A DNA stretch of 25,701 nt from Pararoseburia sp963661325 (lineage in GTDB: Bacteria > Bacillota > Clostridia > Lachnospirales > Lachnospiraceae). The stretch is from the NCBI GenBank assembly GCA_963661325.1, contig CAVLBP010000022.1, positions 1-25,701 of the forward strand. Direction: 5' to 3'. The translations under genes and the position numbers were made by a program. Every line of letters starts with the position of its first letter. The first letter of the stretch is position 1. Under the pieces are notes generated by a model. That model saw nothing but the letters and a program-made list of their open reading frames with translations. It was not told where the DNA came from and ran no database searches. Shown here one piece after another: positions 15,859 to 23,595 of the stretch.

Positions 15859-16635
15859 ATGCACCTTTTATTGTTTTTTATAGGAATCCTGTTTTGTATC
15901 TGGTTCCTCATGCCCTTTTTTACAAAAAGAATCTTAAATCCCGGCAATGTGACCGGACTGATCTTTTCCATCCTGCTGATGATTTATGGGATTTTTCCAA
16001 GACAGATCCGGCAGGGCATGACCACAGCACTCGCTCAGCCCGGTTTTTTTCGCCTGCTCTGCATCCTGATACTCGCCCTGCTTGCCTTCGCCTGCCTGCT
16101 CGTCCTTATCAATGCCTGCCGCATCTTATCCGCCATAAAGACGCAACCCCGGCAGCCATGCACGCTCATCGTTTTGGGCTGTAAGGTCTACGGTGCAAAG
16201 GCAAGTCTTATGTTAGAGGAACGTCTGGATGCCGCCATCACCTATCTGCGCGCCAACCCGGACAGCAAATGCATTGTTTCCGGCGGCAAGGGGGATGATG
16301 AGGGCATTTCCGAGGCTGCCTGTATGCAGCAATACCTGATCTGTCATGGCATACCAGAAGGTCGTATTTATATGGAGGATCAATCCCGGACCACACAGGA
16401 AAATCTCCTGTTTTCCTCTGTCATCATAAAAAAACAAGGGCTCGATCCACATCTCGCCCTTGTCTCAAATGAATTTCATCTTTATCGCAGTCTCTGCATC
16501 GCAAGAAAACTTGGCTTTACCGCCTATGGCATTCCTGCCAAGACTGCCTGGTGGCTCTTTCCCACCTATTTTGTAAGAGAGATCCTTGCTATCGTAAATG
16601 AAGACCTCGGGCTGCTTCGTCCAAAATCTCCATAG
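15859..16635 (+). CDS. YdcF/SanA/ElyC family (DUF218) membrane protein
   Basis: A 258-residue protein starting at ATG 15859 behind AAAGGAG; an upstream in-frame TTG was not used. Three transmembrane segments lie at about residues 3-22, 32-48 and 64-88. The DUF218 domain (about 100-250) follows, with 'TLIVLGCKVYGAKASLMLEE', 'CIVSGGKGDDEGISEAACM', 'MEDQSRTTQENLLFS' and 'LALVSNEFHLYRS'. Relatives ElyC and SanA act in envelope integrity and are placed around lipid-linked wall precursors, but the chemistry is unsettled. It is the only long plus-strand gene in the window, and its last 47 bases overlap the 3' end of coaBC in opposite orientation. Confidence 0.88.
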   Translation: MHLLLFFIGILFCIWFLMPFFTKRILNPGNVTGLIFSILLMIYGIFPRQIRQGMTTALAQPGFFRLLCILILALLAFACLLVLINACRILSAIKTQPRQPCTLIVLGCKVYGAKASLMLEERLDAAITYLRANPDSKCIVSGGKGDDEGISEAACMQQYLICHGIPEGRIYMEDQSRTTQENLLFSSVIIKKQGLDPHLALVSNEFHLYRSLCIARKLGFTAYGIPAKTAWWLFPTYFVREILAIVNEDLGLLRPKSP

Positions 16636-17794
16636 CCAGCGCTTCCTTGCTCATCAGTGGCAGGGATCGCATGCCATCTTCTGTGATCAGAGTCGCCACA
16701 TTGGTATCACCGCCAAATCCGGCACCGCTCTGTCGGATGCTGTTGGCAACGATCATATCGACCTTCTTTTTCTCCCGTTTGGCTTTTGCATTCTCCAGCA
16801 AATGCTCCGTCTCCATGGCAAAACCGCAGATAAACTGATCTTCGCGCTTTTTCTCACCCAATGCCGCTAAAATATCCTTTGTACGGACCAGCGGGATTGC
16901 AGCGTCGCCTTCTGCTTTTTTGATCTTTTCCCGACTGACCTCGGCCGGTGCATAATCCGCCACAGCCGCAGATTTGATGATGATATCCGCTTCATCCGCC
17001 TCTGCCATCACAGTTTCATACATCTCCTGTGCACTTTCCACCGCGACCGTCTTTACAAACATAGGCGGCTCCAATGCCACCGATCCGCTGACCAGCGTCA
17101 CATCCGCCCCGCGCAGCATAGCCATTTTGGCGATGGCATAGCCCATTCTTCCGGTCGAATGATTGGAGATAAAGCGTACCGGATCTATGGCTTCTCTGGT
17201 CGGTCCCGCCGTCACCAAAAGATGCTTTCCGGCAAGGTCTTTTTCGTATGCAACCTCACGCAGGATATACTGTAAAAGTACCTCCGGCTCCGGCATCTTT
17301 CCGGCACCGGAGTCGCCACAGGCAAGGTAGCCACTTGCCGGCTCGATCACCTGCATGCCATATTTTTTCAGAGTCTTTAAGTTATCCTGTACGATCTGAT
17401 TTTCAAACATACCGGTGTTCATCGCCGGGGAAATGATCTTTGGGCATTTGCATGCTAAGATCGTTGTTGTCAGCATATCATCTGCGATACCATGTGCCAT
17501 TTTGGCGATGACGTTGGCAGATGCCGGTGCCACAAGGAACAGATCTGCTTTTTTGGCAATGGCAATATGCTCCACTGAAAAAGAAAAATTACGATCAAAG
17601 GTATCTACCAGACATTTATTTCCTGTCAGCGTTTCAAACGTGATCGGATTGATAAAATTTGTTGCATTCTTTGTCATGATGACTTCCACATCCGCATGCT
17701 GTTTTTTCAGCATACTTGCCAGATTTGCGATCTTATAGGCTGCGATGCTTCCCGTCACGCCAAGCACAATACACTTTCCCTCTAACATATCCAT
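16589..17794 (-). CDS. coaBC: Bifunctional phosphopantothenoylcysteine decarboxylase / phosphopantothenate-cysteine ligase
   Basis: This fused enzyme joins 4'-phosphopantothenate to cysteine (CoaB, CTP-dependent) and decarboxylates the product (CoaC, FMN). CoaC (about 1-185): 'VLGVTGSIAAYK' FMN-binding start, the catalytic His in 'FSVEHIAIA', 'PAMNTGMF' and the flap 'ACGDSGAGKMPEPE'. CoaB (about 188-401): 'LLVTAGPTREAIDPVRFISN' then 'HSTGRMGYAIA', 'IKSAAVADYAP' and the conserved Lys in 'VRTKDILA'. Full length. It follows panD by 66 bases on the same strand, so it probably belongs to the pan operon. Two ATGs (residues 1 and 3) are both possible starts behind AGGTAGGA. Confidence 0.96.
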   Translation of the reverse strand: MDMLEGKCIVLGVTGSIAAYKIANLASMLKKQHADVEVIMTKNATNFINPITFETLTGNKCLVDTFDRNFSFSVEHIAIAKKADLFLVAPASANVIAKMAHGIADDMLTTTILACKCPKIISPAMNTGMFENQIVQDNLKTLKKYGMQVIEPASGYLACGDSGAGKMPEPEVLLQYILREVAYEKDLAGKHLLVTAGPTREAIDPVRFISNHSTGRMGYAIAKMAMLRGADVTLVSGSVALEPPMFVKTVAVESAQEMYETVMAEADEADIIIKSAAVADYAPAEVSREKIKKAEGDAAIPLVRTKDILAALGEKKREDQFICGFAMETEHLLENAKAKREKKKVDMIVANSIRQSGAGFGGDTNVATLITEDGMRSLPLMSKEALAMEILDEAARGLHLR

Positions 17795-17860
17795 TTCCTA
17801 CCTAATCAAATATTTTCCTTTACTATACCGCATCTGTCCGAGAAAGAAAAGCCCTGCCCG

Positions 17861-18253
17861 CTACAGATTGTCGGACAAAAGTCCGTGCTTTTCATAGCGG
17901 GAGATCCGCTGGATCCGGTTGGCATCATCCACAAATACGACATGCGGTTTGTGATCTTTTGCCTCTTCCGGTCTCATGGATGCATAAGACATGATGATGA
18001 CATGATCGCCGACCATGACCTGTCTGGCTGCTGCTCCATTGAGGCAGATCATGCCACTGCCTGCCTCCCCTGCGATCGTATAAGTCTCAAAGCGATTTCC
18101 GTTTTCCACATCGACGATCTGCACATACTCATATTCCATAATGCCTGCCGCTTCCAAAAGTTCGGTATCGACCGTAATGCTTCCCACATAGTTCAATTCT
18201 GCCTGGGTCACGGTAGCACGATGGATCTTTCCTTTTAACATTGTGATTTCCAT
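17861..18253 (-). CDS. panD: Aspartate 1-decarboxylase precursor
   Basis: PanD makes beta-alanine from aspartate for pantothenate synthesis. It is made as a zymogen that cleaves itself to form a pyruvoyl group; the cleavage site is the Gly-Ser in 'LNYVGSITVD'. 'MLKGKIHRATVTQAEL' at the N-terminus and 'ICLNGAAARQVMVGDHVIIM' are typical of the family. I chose the ATG at 18251-18253 (130 residues), 13 bases after the panC stop with an AAGG site. The longer frame starts inside panC, and an ATG at 18241 (four residues later) is the main alternative. It is the fourth gene of the pan operon. Confidence 0.93.
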   Translation of the reverse strand: MEITMLKGKIHRATVTQAELNYVGSITVDTELLEAAGIMEYEYVQIVDVENGNRFETYTIAGEAGSGMICLNGAAARQVMVGDHVIIMSYASMRPEEAKDHKPHVVFVDDANRIQRISRYEKHGLLSDNL

Positions 18254-18266
18254 TTTTTTGCCTTTC

Positions 18267-19112
18267 TTATGCCTCAACAATAAAATTATCGATCAGTCTG
18301 GTCTTTCCGATATAGACCGCAATGGCAACCAGTGTCTCTCCTGCGATCTGATCGATCGGTGTGATTGTAGCAAAGTCAACAACATCGACATAATCGATCT
18401 TTGCCAAAGGTTCTGTTTCGATCTTGTCTGCGATCGCCTTTTTGATGGCAGCCGCATCCTTTTCGCCCCCTGCGATCATCTGCTTTCCAAGGGCAAGACT
18501 CTTTGATAAGATCAGGGCTGCCTGTCTTTCTTCCTCATTTAAATAGGTATTTCTGGAACTCTTTGCCAGCCCATCCTGCTCACGGATGATCGGGCAGCCG
18601 TGAATGGTGATATCCACGCTCAGATCCTTGACCATACGCTTGATGACTGCCAACTGCTGTGCATCCTTTTGTCCGAAATATGCATTGTCCGGGCAGACAA
18701 TATGAAAAAGTTTTAAAACAACGGTCTGCACGCCGCGGAAGTGAATCGGGCGGCTCTTGCCACAAAGTTCGGTGGTCAGTCCGTTCATATCCACATAAGA
18801 GCAGAAACCTTCTGGATACATTTCTTCCGGTTCCGGGTGAAAAATCAGATCGACGCCGACCTCTTTGCAAAGAGCCGCATCCTTTTTCAGATCTCTCGGA
18901 TAAGACTCCAGATCCTCTGTCGGTCCAAACTGCATGGGATTGACAAAAATACTGACAACGACCTTATCGTTTTCCTTGCGGGCTGCTTCCATCAGGCTTT
19001 TGTGTCCCTCATGCAGATAGCCCATGGTCGGTACAAAACCAATCGTCAATCCTTCTTTTTTCCATTCTTTTACCTGTTTTCTGACATCCACTACGGTATA
19101 ACAAATTTCCAT
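18267..19112 (-). CDS. panC: Pantothenate synthetase
   Basis: PanC condenses pantoate and beta-alanine with ATP to give pantothenate. The protein has 281 residues, the usual length. 'GFVPTMGYLHEGHKSLMEAA' carries the HIGH-like nucleotide-binding motif. 'VSIFVNPMQFGPTEDLESYP' and 'FHIVCPDNAYFGQKDAQQLA' hold pantoate- and ATP-site residues. 'GLAKSSRNTYL' is the KMSKS-like loop. An AAGGAAGG-type site precedes the ATG. It lies 21 bases after panB and 13 before panD. Confidence 0.96.
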   Translation of the reverse strand: MEICYTVVDVRKQVKEWKKEGLTIGFVPTMGYLHEGHKSLMEAARKENDKVVVSIFVNPMQFGPTEDLESYPRDLKKDAALCKEVGVDLIFHPEPEEMYPEGFCSYVDMNGLTTELCGKSRPIHFRGVQTVVLKLFHIVCPDNAYFGQKDAQQLAVIKRMVKDLSVDITIHGCPIIREQDGLAKSSRNTYLNEEERQAALILSKSLALGKQMIAGGEKDAAAIKKAIADKIETEPLAKIDYVDVVDFATITPIDQIAGETLVAIAVYIGKTRLIDNFIVEA

Positions 19113-19133
19113 TTTTTCTTTCCTTCCTTATGT

Positions 19134-19961
19134 TTAATATAATTTTTCAATAATACTATCGTCGATCTTGTAGGTATGTTCTGCTGCCGGGAATTCTCCT
19201 GCCTTGACCTCGGCATCATAAGCCTTGAAAGCCTCTGTCATGATCTGTCCCACATTTGCAAAATGCTTGACAAACTTTGGCTTAAAGTCCGTAAACATGC
19301 CCAGCATATCCTGATAGACCAGCACCTGTCCGTCGCAGTCTGCCCCTGCACCGATGCCGATGGTCGGGATGGAGATTTCCTCTGTCACACGCTTTGCCAA
19401 GGCTGCCGGAACACACTCCAGGACAACAGCAAATGCGCCTGCACGCTCTACGGCTCTGGCATCATCCAGAAGTTTTTGTGCTGCTGCCTCGCCCTTTCCC
19501 TGTACCTTAAAGCCGCCAAAAGCATTGATGGATTGTGGGGTCAGACCGATATGTCCGCAGACCGGAATGGAGGCATTTACAATGGCGCGGATGGTCTCTT
19601 CCATCTCTACACCACCCTCCAGTTTGACGGCATGCGCACGTCCTTCTTTCATGAGGCGTCCCGCATTTACAACAGCGTCATATACGCTTGCCTGATAGGA
19701 CATAAATGGCATGTCACAGATCAAAAGTGTATCTTTGATCCCGCGGCTGACCGCTGCGCAGTGGTGGATCATATCTTCCATGGTCACGGAGATCGTGTCA
19801 GGATAGCCCAAAACTACATTTCCCAGAGAATCCCCCACCAAGATGGAATTGATACCTGCGCCATCGACCAACTTCGCTGTAGAATAATCATAGGCAGTGA
19901 GCATGGTGAGTTTTTCGCCCTTTGCCTTTGCTTCTTTAAATGTTACGACCGTATTCTTCAT
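19134..19961 (-). CDS. panB: 3-methyl-2-oxobutanoate hydroxymethyltransferase
   Basis: PanB adds a hydroxymethyl group from methylene-tetrahydrofolate to ketoisovalerate, giving ketopantoate. The protein has 275 residues. 'MLTAYDYSTAKLVDGAGI' and 'ILVGDSLGNVVLGYPDTISV' contain the metal-binding Asp residues. 'PVCGHIGLTPQSINAFGGFK' and the catalytic Glu in 'VLECVPA' are present. Its start codon overlaps the stop of panG in an ATGA junction (4-base overlap), so the two are translationally coupled. Confidence 0.97.
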   Translation of the reverse strand: MKNTVVTFKEAKAKGEKLTMLTAYDYSTAKLVDGAGINSILVGDSLGNVVLGYPDTISVTMEDMIHHCAAVSRGIKDTLLICDMPFMSYQASVYDAVVNAGRLMKEGRAHAVKLEGGVEMEETIRAIVNASIPVCGHIGLTPQSINAFGGFKVQGKGEAAAQKLLDDARAVERAGAFAVVLECVPAALAKRVTEEISIPTIGIGAGADCDGQVLVYQDMLGMFTDFKPKFVKHFANVGQIMTEAFKAYDAEVKAGEFPAAEHTYKIDDSIIEKLY

Positions 19962-20824
19962 TGTTTTGTCTCCTTCTCTTTTTCATCCGCCAACAGACGC
20001 TCCATGTCTGTATAATCCCTGTGCGGATTTTTCTTTTTTGCGAGCCTGATCTGCTCCCTTGCCAGCGCCATATACACCTCTTTTTTCTGTGCAGGAATGA
20101 CCTGCAAGTGCTTTTCTACCGTGACAAGATCTCCGCGCTCTATGGGTCCTGTCAAAGCCTGCGCACAGCCGGACGCTATGACATTTTCCACATTGCCCCG
20201 CACCAGTGCCGCCGATGCCCGGCGCGCGTTTTCTGCGTCAAAACCACAGGCTTCCAGCATCTCATAACCGCTAGCCAGAAGCGCTACGACCTGATTGCTC
20301 AGTGTTGCTGCCGCCGCATGGTACAATGCCTTTTGCTCCGGCGCGATCCTCTGCACAGGGTTTCCCATTTTTTGCAATAAAGGCTCCATGACTGCAAGTG
20401 CCTGCGCATGACCTTCTAAGGTAAAAAATGCATTTTGTAATTGTTTGTAGGATGTATATTTGTCGCTGAACGCTAACATTGGATGAATCGACAGACCATA
20501 TGCCCTTGTCTTTTCGATTCCCTGAAATTGATCGGATGATAATGAGCCACTAAAATGACAAATGATTTTTCCTTGAATGGACAGATGTCTAATGCAATCC
20601 CATACGTTTGCTATCTCACCATCAGAGGTGGTAATAAAAAGGGTATCGCTTGTCGCTACCAGATCTTCGATCCTATCGAAGCTGTCCGTACCTGTAAATT
20701 GTGCCGCATCAAGTGCGCGCTCCCGGTGTCGGTCATAAAATCCCGTCACCCTGATTCCGTGATCCTGCATGTACTTTCCCATGGAATAGCCCACACGGCC
20801 GGAACCGATAATTCCTATTTTCAT
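19958..20824 (-). CDS. panG: Rossmann-like/DUF2520 protein, probable PanG-type ketopantoate reductase
   Basis: I start at the ATG 20822-20824 (288 residues), where AAGGAAGGTG precedes it; an open frame continues upstream but has no such site. The N-terminus 'MKIGIIGSGRVGYSMGKYM' is an NAD(P)-binding Rossmann start with GxGxxG. The following 'DTLFITTSDGEIANVWDCI' resembles NADP oxidoreductases. The C-terminal half (about 130-285, 'HPMLAFSD' then 'TLEGHAQAL', 'YHAAAATLSNQVVALLA', 'ALTGPIERGD') is DUF2520. Proteins of this architecture include PanG of Francisella and its Enterococcus homologue, reported as ketopantoate reductases. The gene is coupled to panB and no panE is in the operon, so this enzyme probably supplies pantoate. 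The family match and chemistry are inferred. Confidence 0.75.
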   Translation of the reverse strand: MKIGIIGSGRVGYSMGKYMQDHGIRVTGFYDRHRERALDAAQFTGTDSFDRIEDLVATSDTLFITTSDGEIANVWDCIRHLSIQGKIICHFSGSLSSDQFQGIEKTRAYGLSIHPMLAFSDKYTSYKQLQNAFFTLEGHAQALAVMEPLLQKMGNPVQRIAPEQKALYHAAAATLSNQVVALLASGYEMLEACGFDAENARRASAALVRGNVENVIASGCAQALTGPIERGDLVTVEKHLQVIPAQKKEVYMALAREQIRLAKKKNPHRDYTDMERLLADEKEKETKQ

Positions 20825-20987
20825 GTCATCACCTTCCTTTAAAACGAACCCGTCGTTTTGATGTTTCTCGCTTTGGCGCCACCGGCTACCTTTGTTTCTC
20901 ACATCACTTGTGATAACACACTATCATCTGATGCAGTTTCATACCATGAATACCGCTCAAAGGAAAATGTAGCATACTGGGTATAAA
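20825..20987 (-). promoter_or_regulatory. Leader/promoter region of the pan operon with several dyads
   Basis: No gene is seen. A hairpin AAAACGA-N5-TCGTTTT (20841-20859) lies directly upstream of the panG ribosome binding site. Further up is a perfect 12-base palindrome ATCACTTGTGAT (20903-20914). A TGGTATGAA element on the minus strand about 50 bases upstream of the palindrome could be an extended -10. These suggest transcriptional control and perhaps a structured leader. No known riboswitch is recognised. Confidence 0.35.
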
Positions 20988-21029
20988 AAAACAAGGACTA
21001 TGTTAAACATTTCACATAGCCCTTGTTTT
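20988..21029 (-). terminator. Intrinsic terminator of the metal ATPase gene
   Basis: Arms 20988-21003 and 21014-21029 pair (15 of 16, one A/C mismatch) around a 10-base loop. On the minus strand the stem is followed by a run of T. It lies about 20 bases past the ATPase stop. The symmetric A/T flanks could also stop plus-strand transcripts. Confidence 0.9.
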
Positions 21030-21048
21030 TCTTTTCATACATTATATT

Positions 21049-23124
21049 TTACAATACATCTTTCATAGAATGTAATCCGATCAATAATGTCGATGTATTG
21101 TGCAAAAGTGCGGATGTCGTCGGCTGTAAAATTCCAAGGATACCAAGGATGATCAGACCGGAATTGAATCCGACGATATTCTTGTAGTTCCAATGAATCC
21201 TCTTTTGCAAGCCGTCACTGATCTGCTTGAGTGTGACCAGATAAGATATGTCATCCCGCATGAGGATAATATCTGCGATCTCGCGTGCGATCTGTGCGCC
21301 ATCACTGACAGCGATCCCTACATCTGCGGCAGAAAGTGCCGGGGAATCGTTGATACCATCGCCTACCATGACAACGGTACGCCCCTGTGCCTTTTCTCTC
21401 TCCACAAAGGATGCCTTATCTTCCGGCAAAACTTCCGCATAGAACTCGTCAACGCCGACCTCTGCGGCAATGGATTCTGCCGTCTTGTAACTGTCTCCCG
21501 TCATCATGACGATCTTGGAAATACCAAGTTCTTTTAAGGAACGGATAACATCTTTTGCATTTTCACGCAATGGATCCGCAATGCAGATGACACCTGCCAA
21601 CTTATGATCGATGGCAAGATACAGCAGGGAGCAATCGTCCGGCAACGCCGCAAACTGCGCTTCATAGCCCTCCGGCACCTTGCATTCTTCGTCTTCAAAA
21701 ACAAAATGATAAGAACCGATGATAACCCTCGCCTGTCCGATCGTCGTCGCAATGCCATGGGCCACAATATATTCCACTTTGGAATGCATTTCCTCATGGT
21801 CCAGATGCTTTTCAATGGCGGCATTGACAACAGCCTTTGCCATGGAATGTGGAAAATGTTCTTCCAGACATGCCGCGATACGAAGCAGTCCATCACCATT
21901 TCGCTCCGGATCAAAAGAAATGACATCCGTCACGCGCGGCTGTGCCTTAGTCAGCGTACCTGTCTTGTCAAATACGATCGTATCCGCCTCTGCCACTGCC
22001 TCCAAGAACTTACCGCCCTTGACGGAAATGTGATGCTGGTTGGATTCACGGATGGCTGACAAGACCGAGATCGGCATTGCCAGTTTCAATGCACAGCAAA
22101 AATCAACCATCAGAACCGATAAGGCTTTTGTGACATTTCTGGTAAGCAGATAGGTCAGTACCGTCGTACCAAGGGTATATGGCACCAACTTGTCTGCAAT
22201 ATGCTCTGCCTTGCTCTCACTGGATGACTTTAACTTCTCGGAAGCCTCGATCATCGCCATGATCTGCTCGTAGTGGCTGCCACCACCGACTTCGCGCACG
22301 CTGAGGGTGATCTCGCCTTCTTCCACCGTCGTTCCGGCGTAAACACTTGCACCTTCTATCTTGCGGACCGGCATGGACTCACCTGTAAGGGATGCCTGGT
22401 TGAGCATGGCCTCGCCGGCAACAACCGTACCGTCAAATGGCACGACATTGCCCATATGTACAACGACCTGATCTTTTTCCCGGATCTGGGTAGCATCTAC
22501 TAAGATCTCCTGCCCATCCTCTAAGAGCCATACCTTATCCACTTGCAGCGCCATGCTCTGTGCCAGATCTGCAACGGATTTCTTGTGTGTCCATTCTTCC
22601 AAAAGTTCACCGATGCCAAGCAAGAACATGATAGATCCTGCCGTTGCCGGGTCACCACGCAAAAGTGATACACCGATCGCAACCGCATCCAGCACCGGAA
22701 CTTCCAAACGTCCCTTGGCGAGACAAACGATACCTTCCCATAGATAACGGATGGACTTGATCATGGTGATCACTGTCCGTACCGCCATCGGTAAAAACAT
22801 CTTGGATAGGAAACGACGTAAGACCCGGAAGGTCAGTTTTTCCTGATAGACGGCATTCAAAGCCCGGGGAGAATTCTTTTGTTCTTCGGCTTCCTGCTTT
22901 ACCTGTGACAGCGGAATGCTTTGCAGGAAAGACAGCATATCGCTCCGCTTTCCTGTGTATTCCACCGTGATATCTGCCGTGCGTTCGTATACTTTGGCAT
23001 TTTTTACTGACGCATGTTCTGCAAGCATCGTTGCCAGAACATCCGCCTCAGCACATGACATTCTGTTACATTCCACATGGATACGCATGCGCCCTTTTGC
23101 TTCATGTCTAATATAAAATTTCAT
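21049..23124 (-). CDS. P1B-type heavy-metal-transporting ATPase with unusual CC motif
   Basis: A 691-residue ATP-driven metal pump of the cell membrane. An HMA-like N-terminal domain (about 1-70, 'RMRIHVECNRMSCAEADVLA') has no CxxC metal site. The actuator 'TGES' is at 247-250, the phosphorylated Asp386 in 'DKTGTLT', the nucleotide-domain 'EHFPHSMAKAV' at about 422-432 and the hinge 'VGDGINDSPAL' at 587-597. The membrane metal site, usually CPC or SPC, reads 'DFCCALKLAMP' (Cys343-Cys344). The last helix has 'LLHNTSTLLIGLHSM', also typical of this subgroup. The subgroup resembles mycobacterial CtpC, suggesting Mn/Zn or another divalent metal, but the metal cannot be read from sequence. It follows the DUF6110 gene by 19 bases. 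Confidence 0.92.
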   Translation of the reverse strand: MKFYIRHEAKGRMRIHVECNRMSCAEADVLATMLAEHASVKNAKVYERTADITVEYTGKRSDMLSFLQSIPLSQVKQEAEEQKNSPRALNAVYQEKLTFRVLRRFLSKMFLPMAVRTVITMIKSIRYLWEGIVCLAKGRLEVPVLDAVAIGVSLLRGDPATAGSIMFLLGIGELLEEWTHKKSVADLAQSMALQVDKVWLLEDGQEILVDATQIREKDQVVVHMGNVVPFDGTVVAGEAMLNQASLTGESMPVRKIEGASVYAGTTVEEGEITLSVREVGGGSHYEQIMAMIEASEKLKSSSESKAEHIADKLVPYTLGTTVLTYLLTRNVTKALSVLMVDFCCALKLAMPISVLSAIRESNQHHISVKGGKFLEAVAEADTIVFDKTGTLTKAQPRVTDVISFDPERNGDGLLRIAACLEEHFPHSMAKAVVNAAIEKHLDHEEMHSKVEYIVAHGIATTIGQARVIIGSYHFVFEDEECKVPEGYEAQFAALPDDCSLLYLAIDHKLAGVICIADPLRENAKDVIRSLKELGISKIVMMTGDSYKTAESIAAEVGVDEFYAEVLPEDKASFVEREKAQGRTVVMVGDGINDSPALSAADVGIAVSDGAQIAREIADIILMRDDISYLVTLKQISDGLQKRIHWNYKNIVGFNSGLIILGILGILQPTTSALLHNTSTLLIGLHSMKDVL

Positions 23125-23143
23125 TGCTGTTTATGCCTCACCA

Positions 23144-23437
23144 CTATTCTTCTGTCTTTTCTTCGTCCTTGACATCAGAAGAAGTATCCTCAAATGCTTC
23201 CTCTGCTGCTGCACGCTCCTCATTGATTGCCTTAGCATCTTCGTAGATGTCATTTGCATTTTCCTGAATGGTAGATACGGTCTTCATGACTTTATCCTTA
23301 GCGCGAAGTCCTGCTGCTGTACAATGTGTGTATGCCTTCTTTGCATCCTTGCTGGATAATACACTGATACCTGCTGTACCAAACAATACTCCTGCTGCAA
23401 ACATTCCAAATTTTGCCCATCCTTTACCTGCGCTCAT
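23144..23437 (-). CDS. DUF6110 family single-helix protein, partner of the metal ATPase
   Basis: I start at the ATG 23435-23437 (97 residues, 'MSAGKGWAKFGMF'), nine bases from AGAGG; an ATG six bases earlier is too close to that site. Residues about 6-25 form a Gly/Ala-rich helix ('FGMFAAGVLFGTAGISVLS') able to cross the membrane. A conserved-looking 'DAKKAYTHCTAAGLRAKDKV' follows, then a charged amphipathic helix and a Glu/Asp-rich tail. The layout (glycine-zipper helix, basic amphipathic helix, acidic end, next to a P1B ATPase) is like that of PacL proteins, which scaffold mycobacterial metal pumps. A direct homology is not shown. It has its own promoter and a hairpin in its leader. Confidence 0.8.
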   Translation of the reverse strand: MSAGKGWAKFGMFAAGVLFGTAGISVLSSKDAKKAYTHCTAAGLRAKDKVMKTVSTIQENANDIYEDAKAINEERAAAEEAFEDTSSDVKDEEKTEE

Positions 23438-23465
23438 AATCATATACCTCTCTTTCTTATTTTCC

Positions 23466-23491
23466 TGCCATATAATGCACTTTATATGGCA
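23466..23491 (-). promoter_or_regulatory. Perfect 10-bp hairpin in the DUF6110-ATPase leader
   Basis: TGCCATATAA (23466-23475) and TTATATGGCA (23482-23491) are perfectly complementary around a 6-base loop. It lies between the promoter and the ribosome binding site, with no T-tract after it. It could be a regulator site on DNA (26 bases, about +16 to +41) or a leader hairpin on RNA. Since the operon moves metal, a metal-sensing repressor is an obvious candidate. Confidence 0.65.
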
Positions 23492-23514
23492 CATTGCATT
23501 TTTATTTATGAACT

Positions 23515-23543
23515 ATCCTAGCACTTATTTTTTTGTCTATCAA
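23515..23543 (-). promoter_or_regulatory. Promoter of the DUF6110-ATPase operon
   Basis: On the minus strand TTGATA (23538-23543) and TAGGAT (23515-23520) are 17 bases apart. A TTGACA lies six bases further upstream and gives an overlapping, longer-spaced alternative. The leader is about 70 bases. Confidence 0.7.
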
Positions 23544-23595
23544 TGTCAAAAAAGGGATTTTTTGTACCTTCTCTCATACAATGCCATCATTTCAC

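Noticed and set aside
17835..17877. 7-bp inverted repeat TGTCCGA/TCGGACA around the panD stop
   Set aside because: The loop is 29 bases and part of it is coding; no T-run follows, so neither a terminator nor an operator can be argued.
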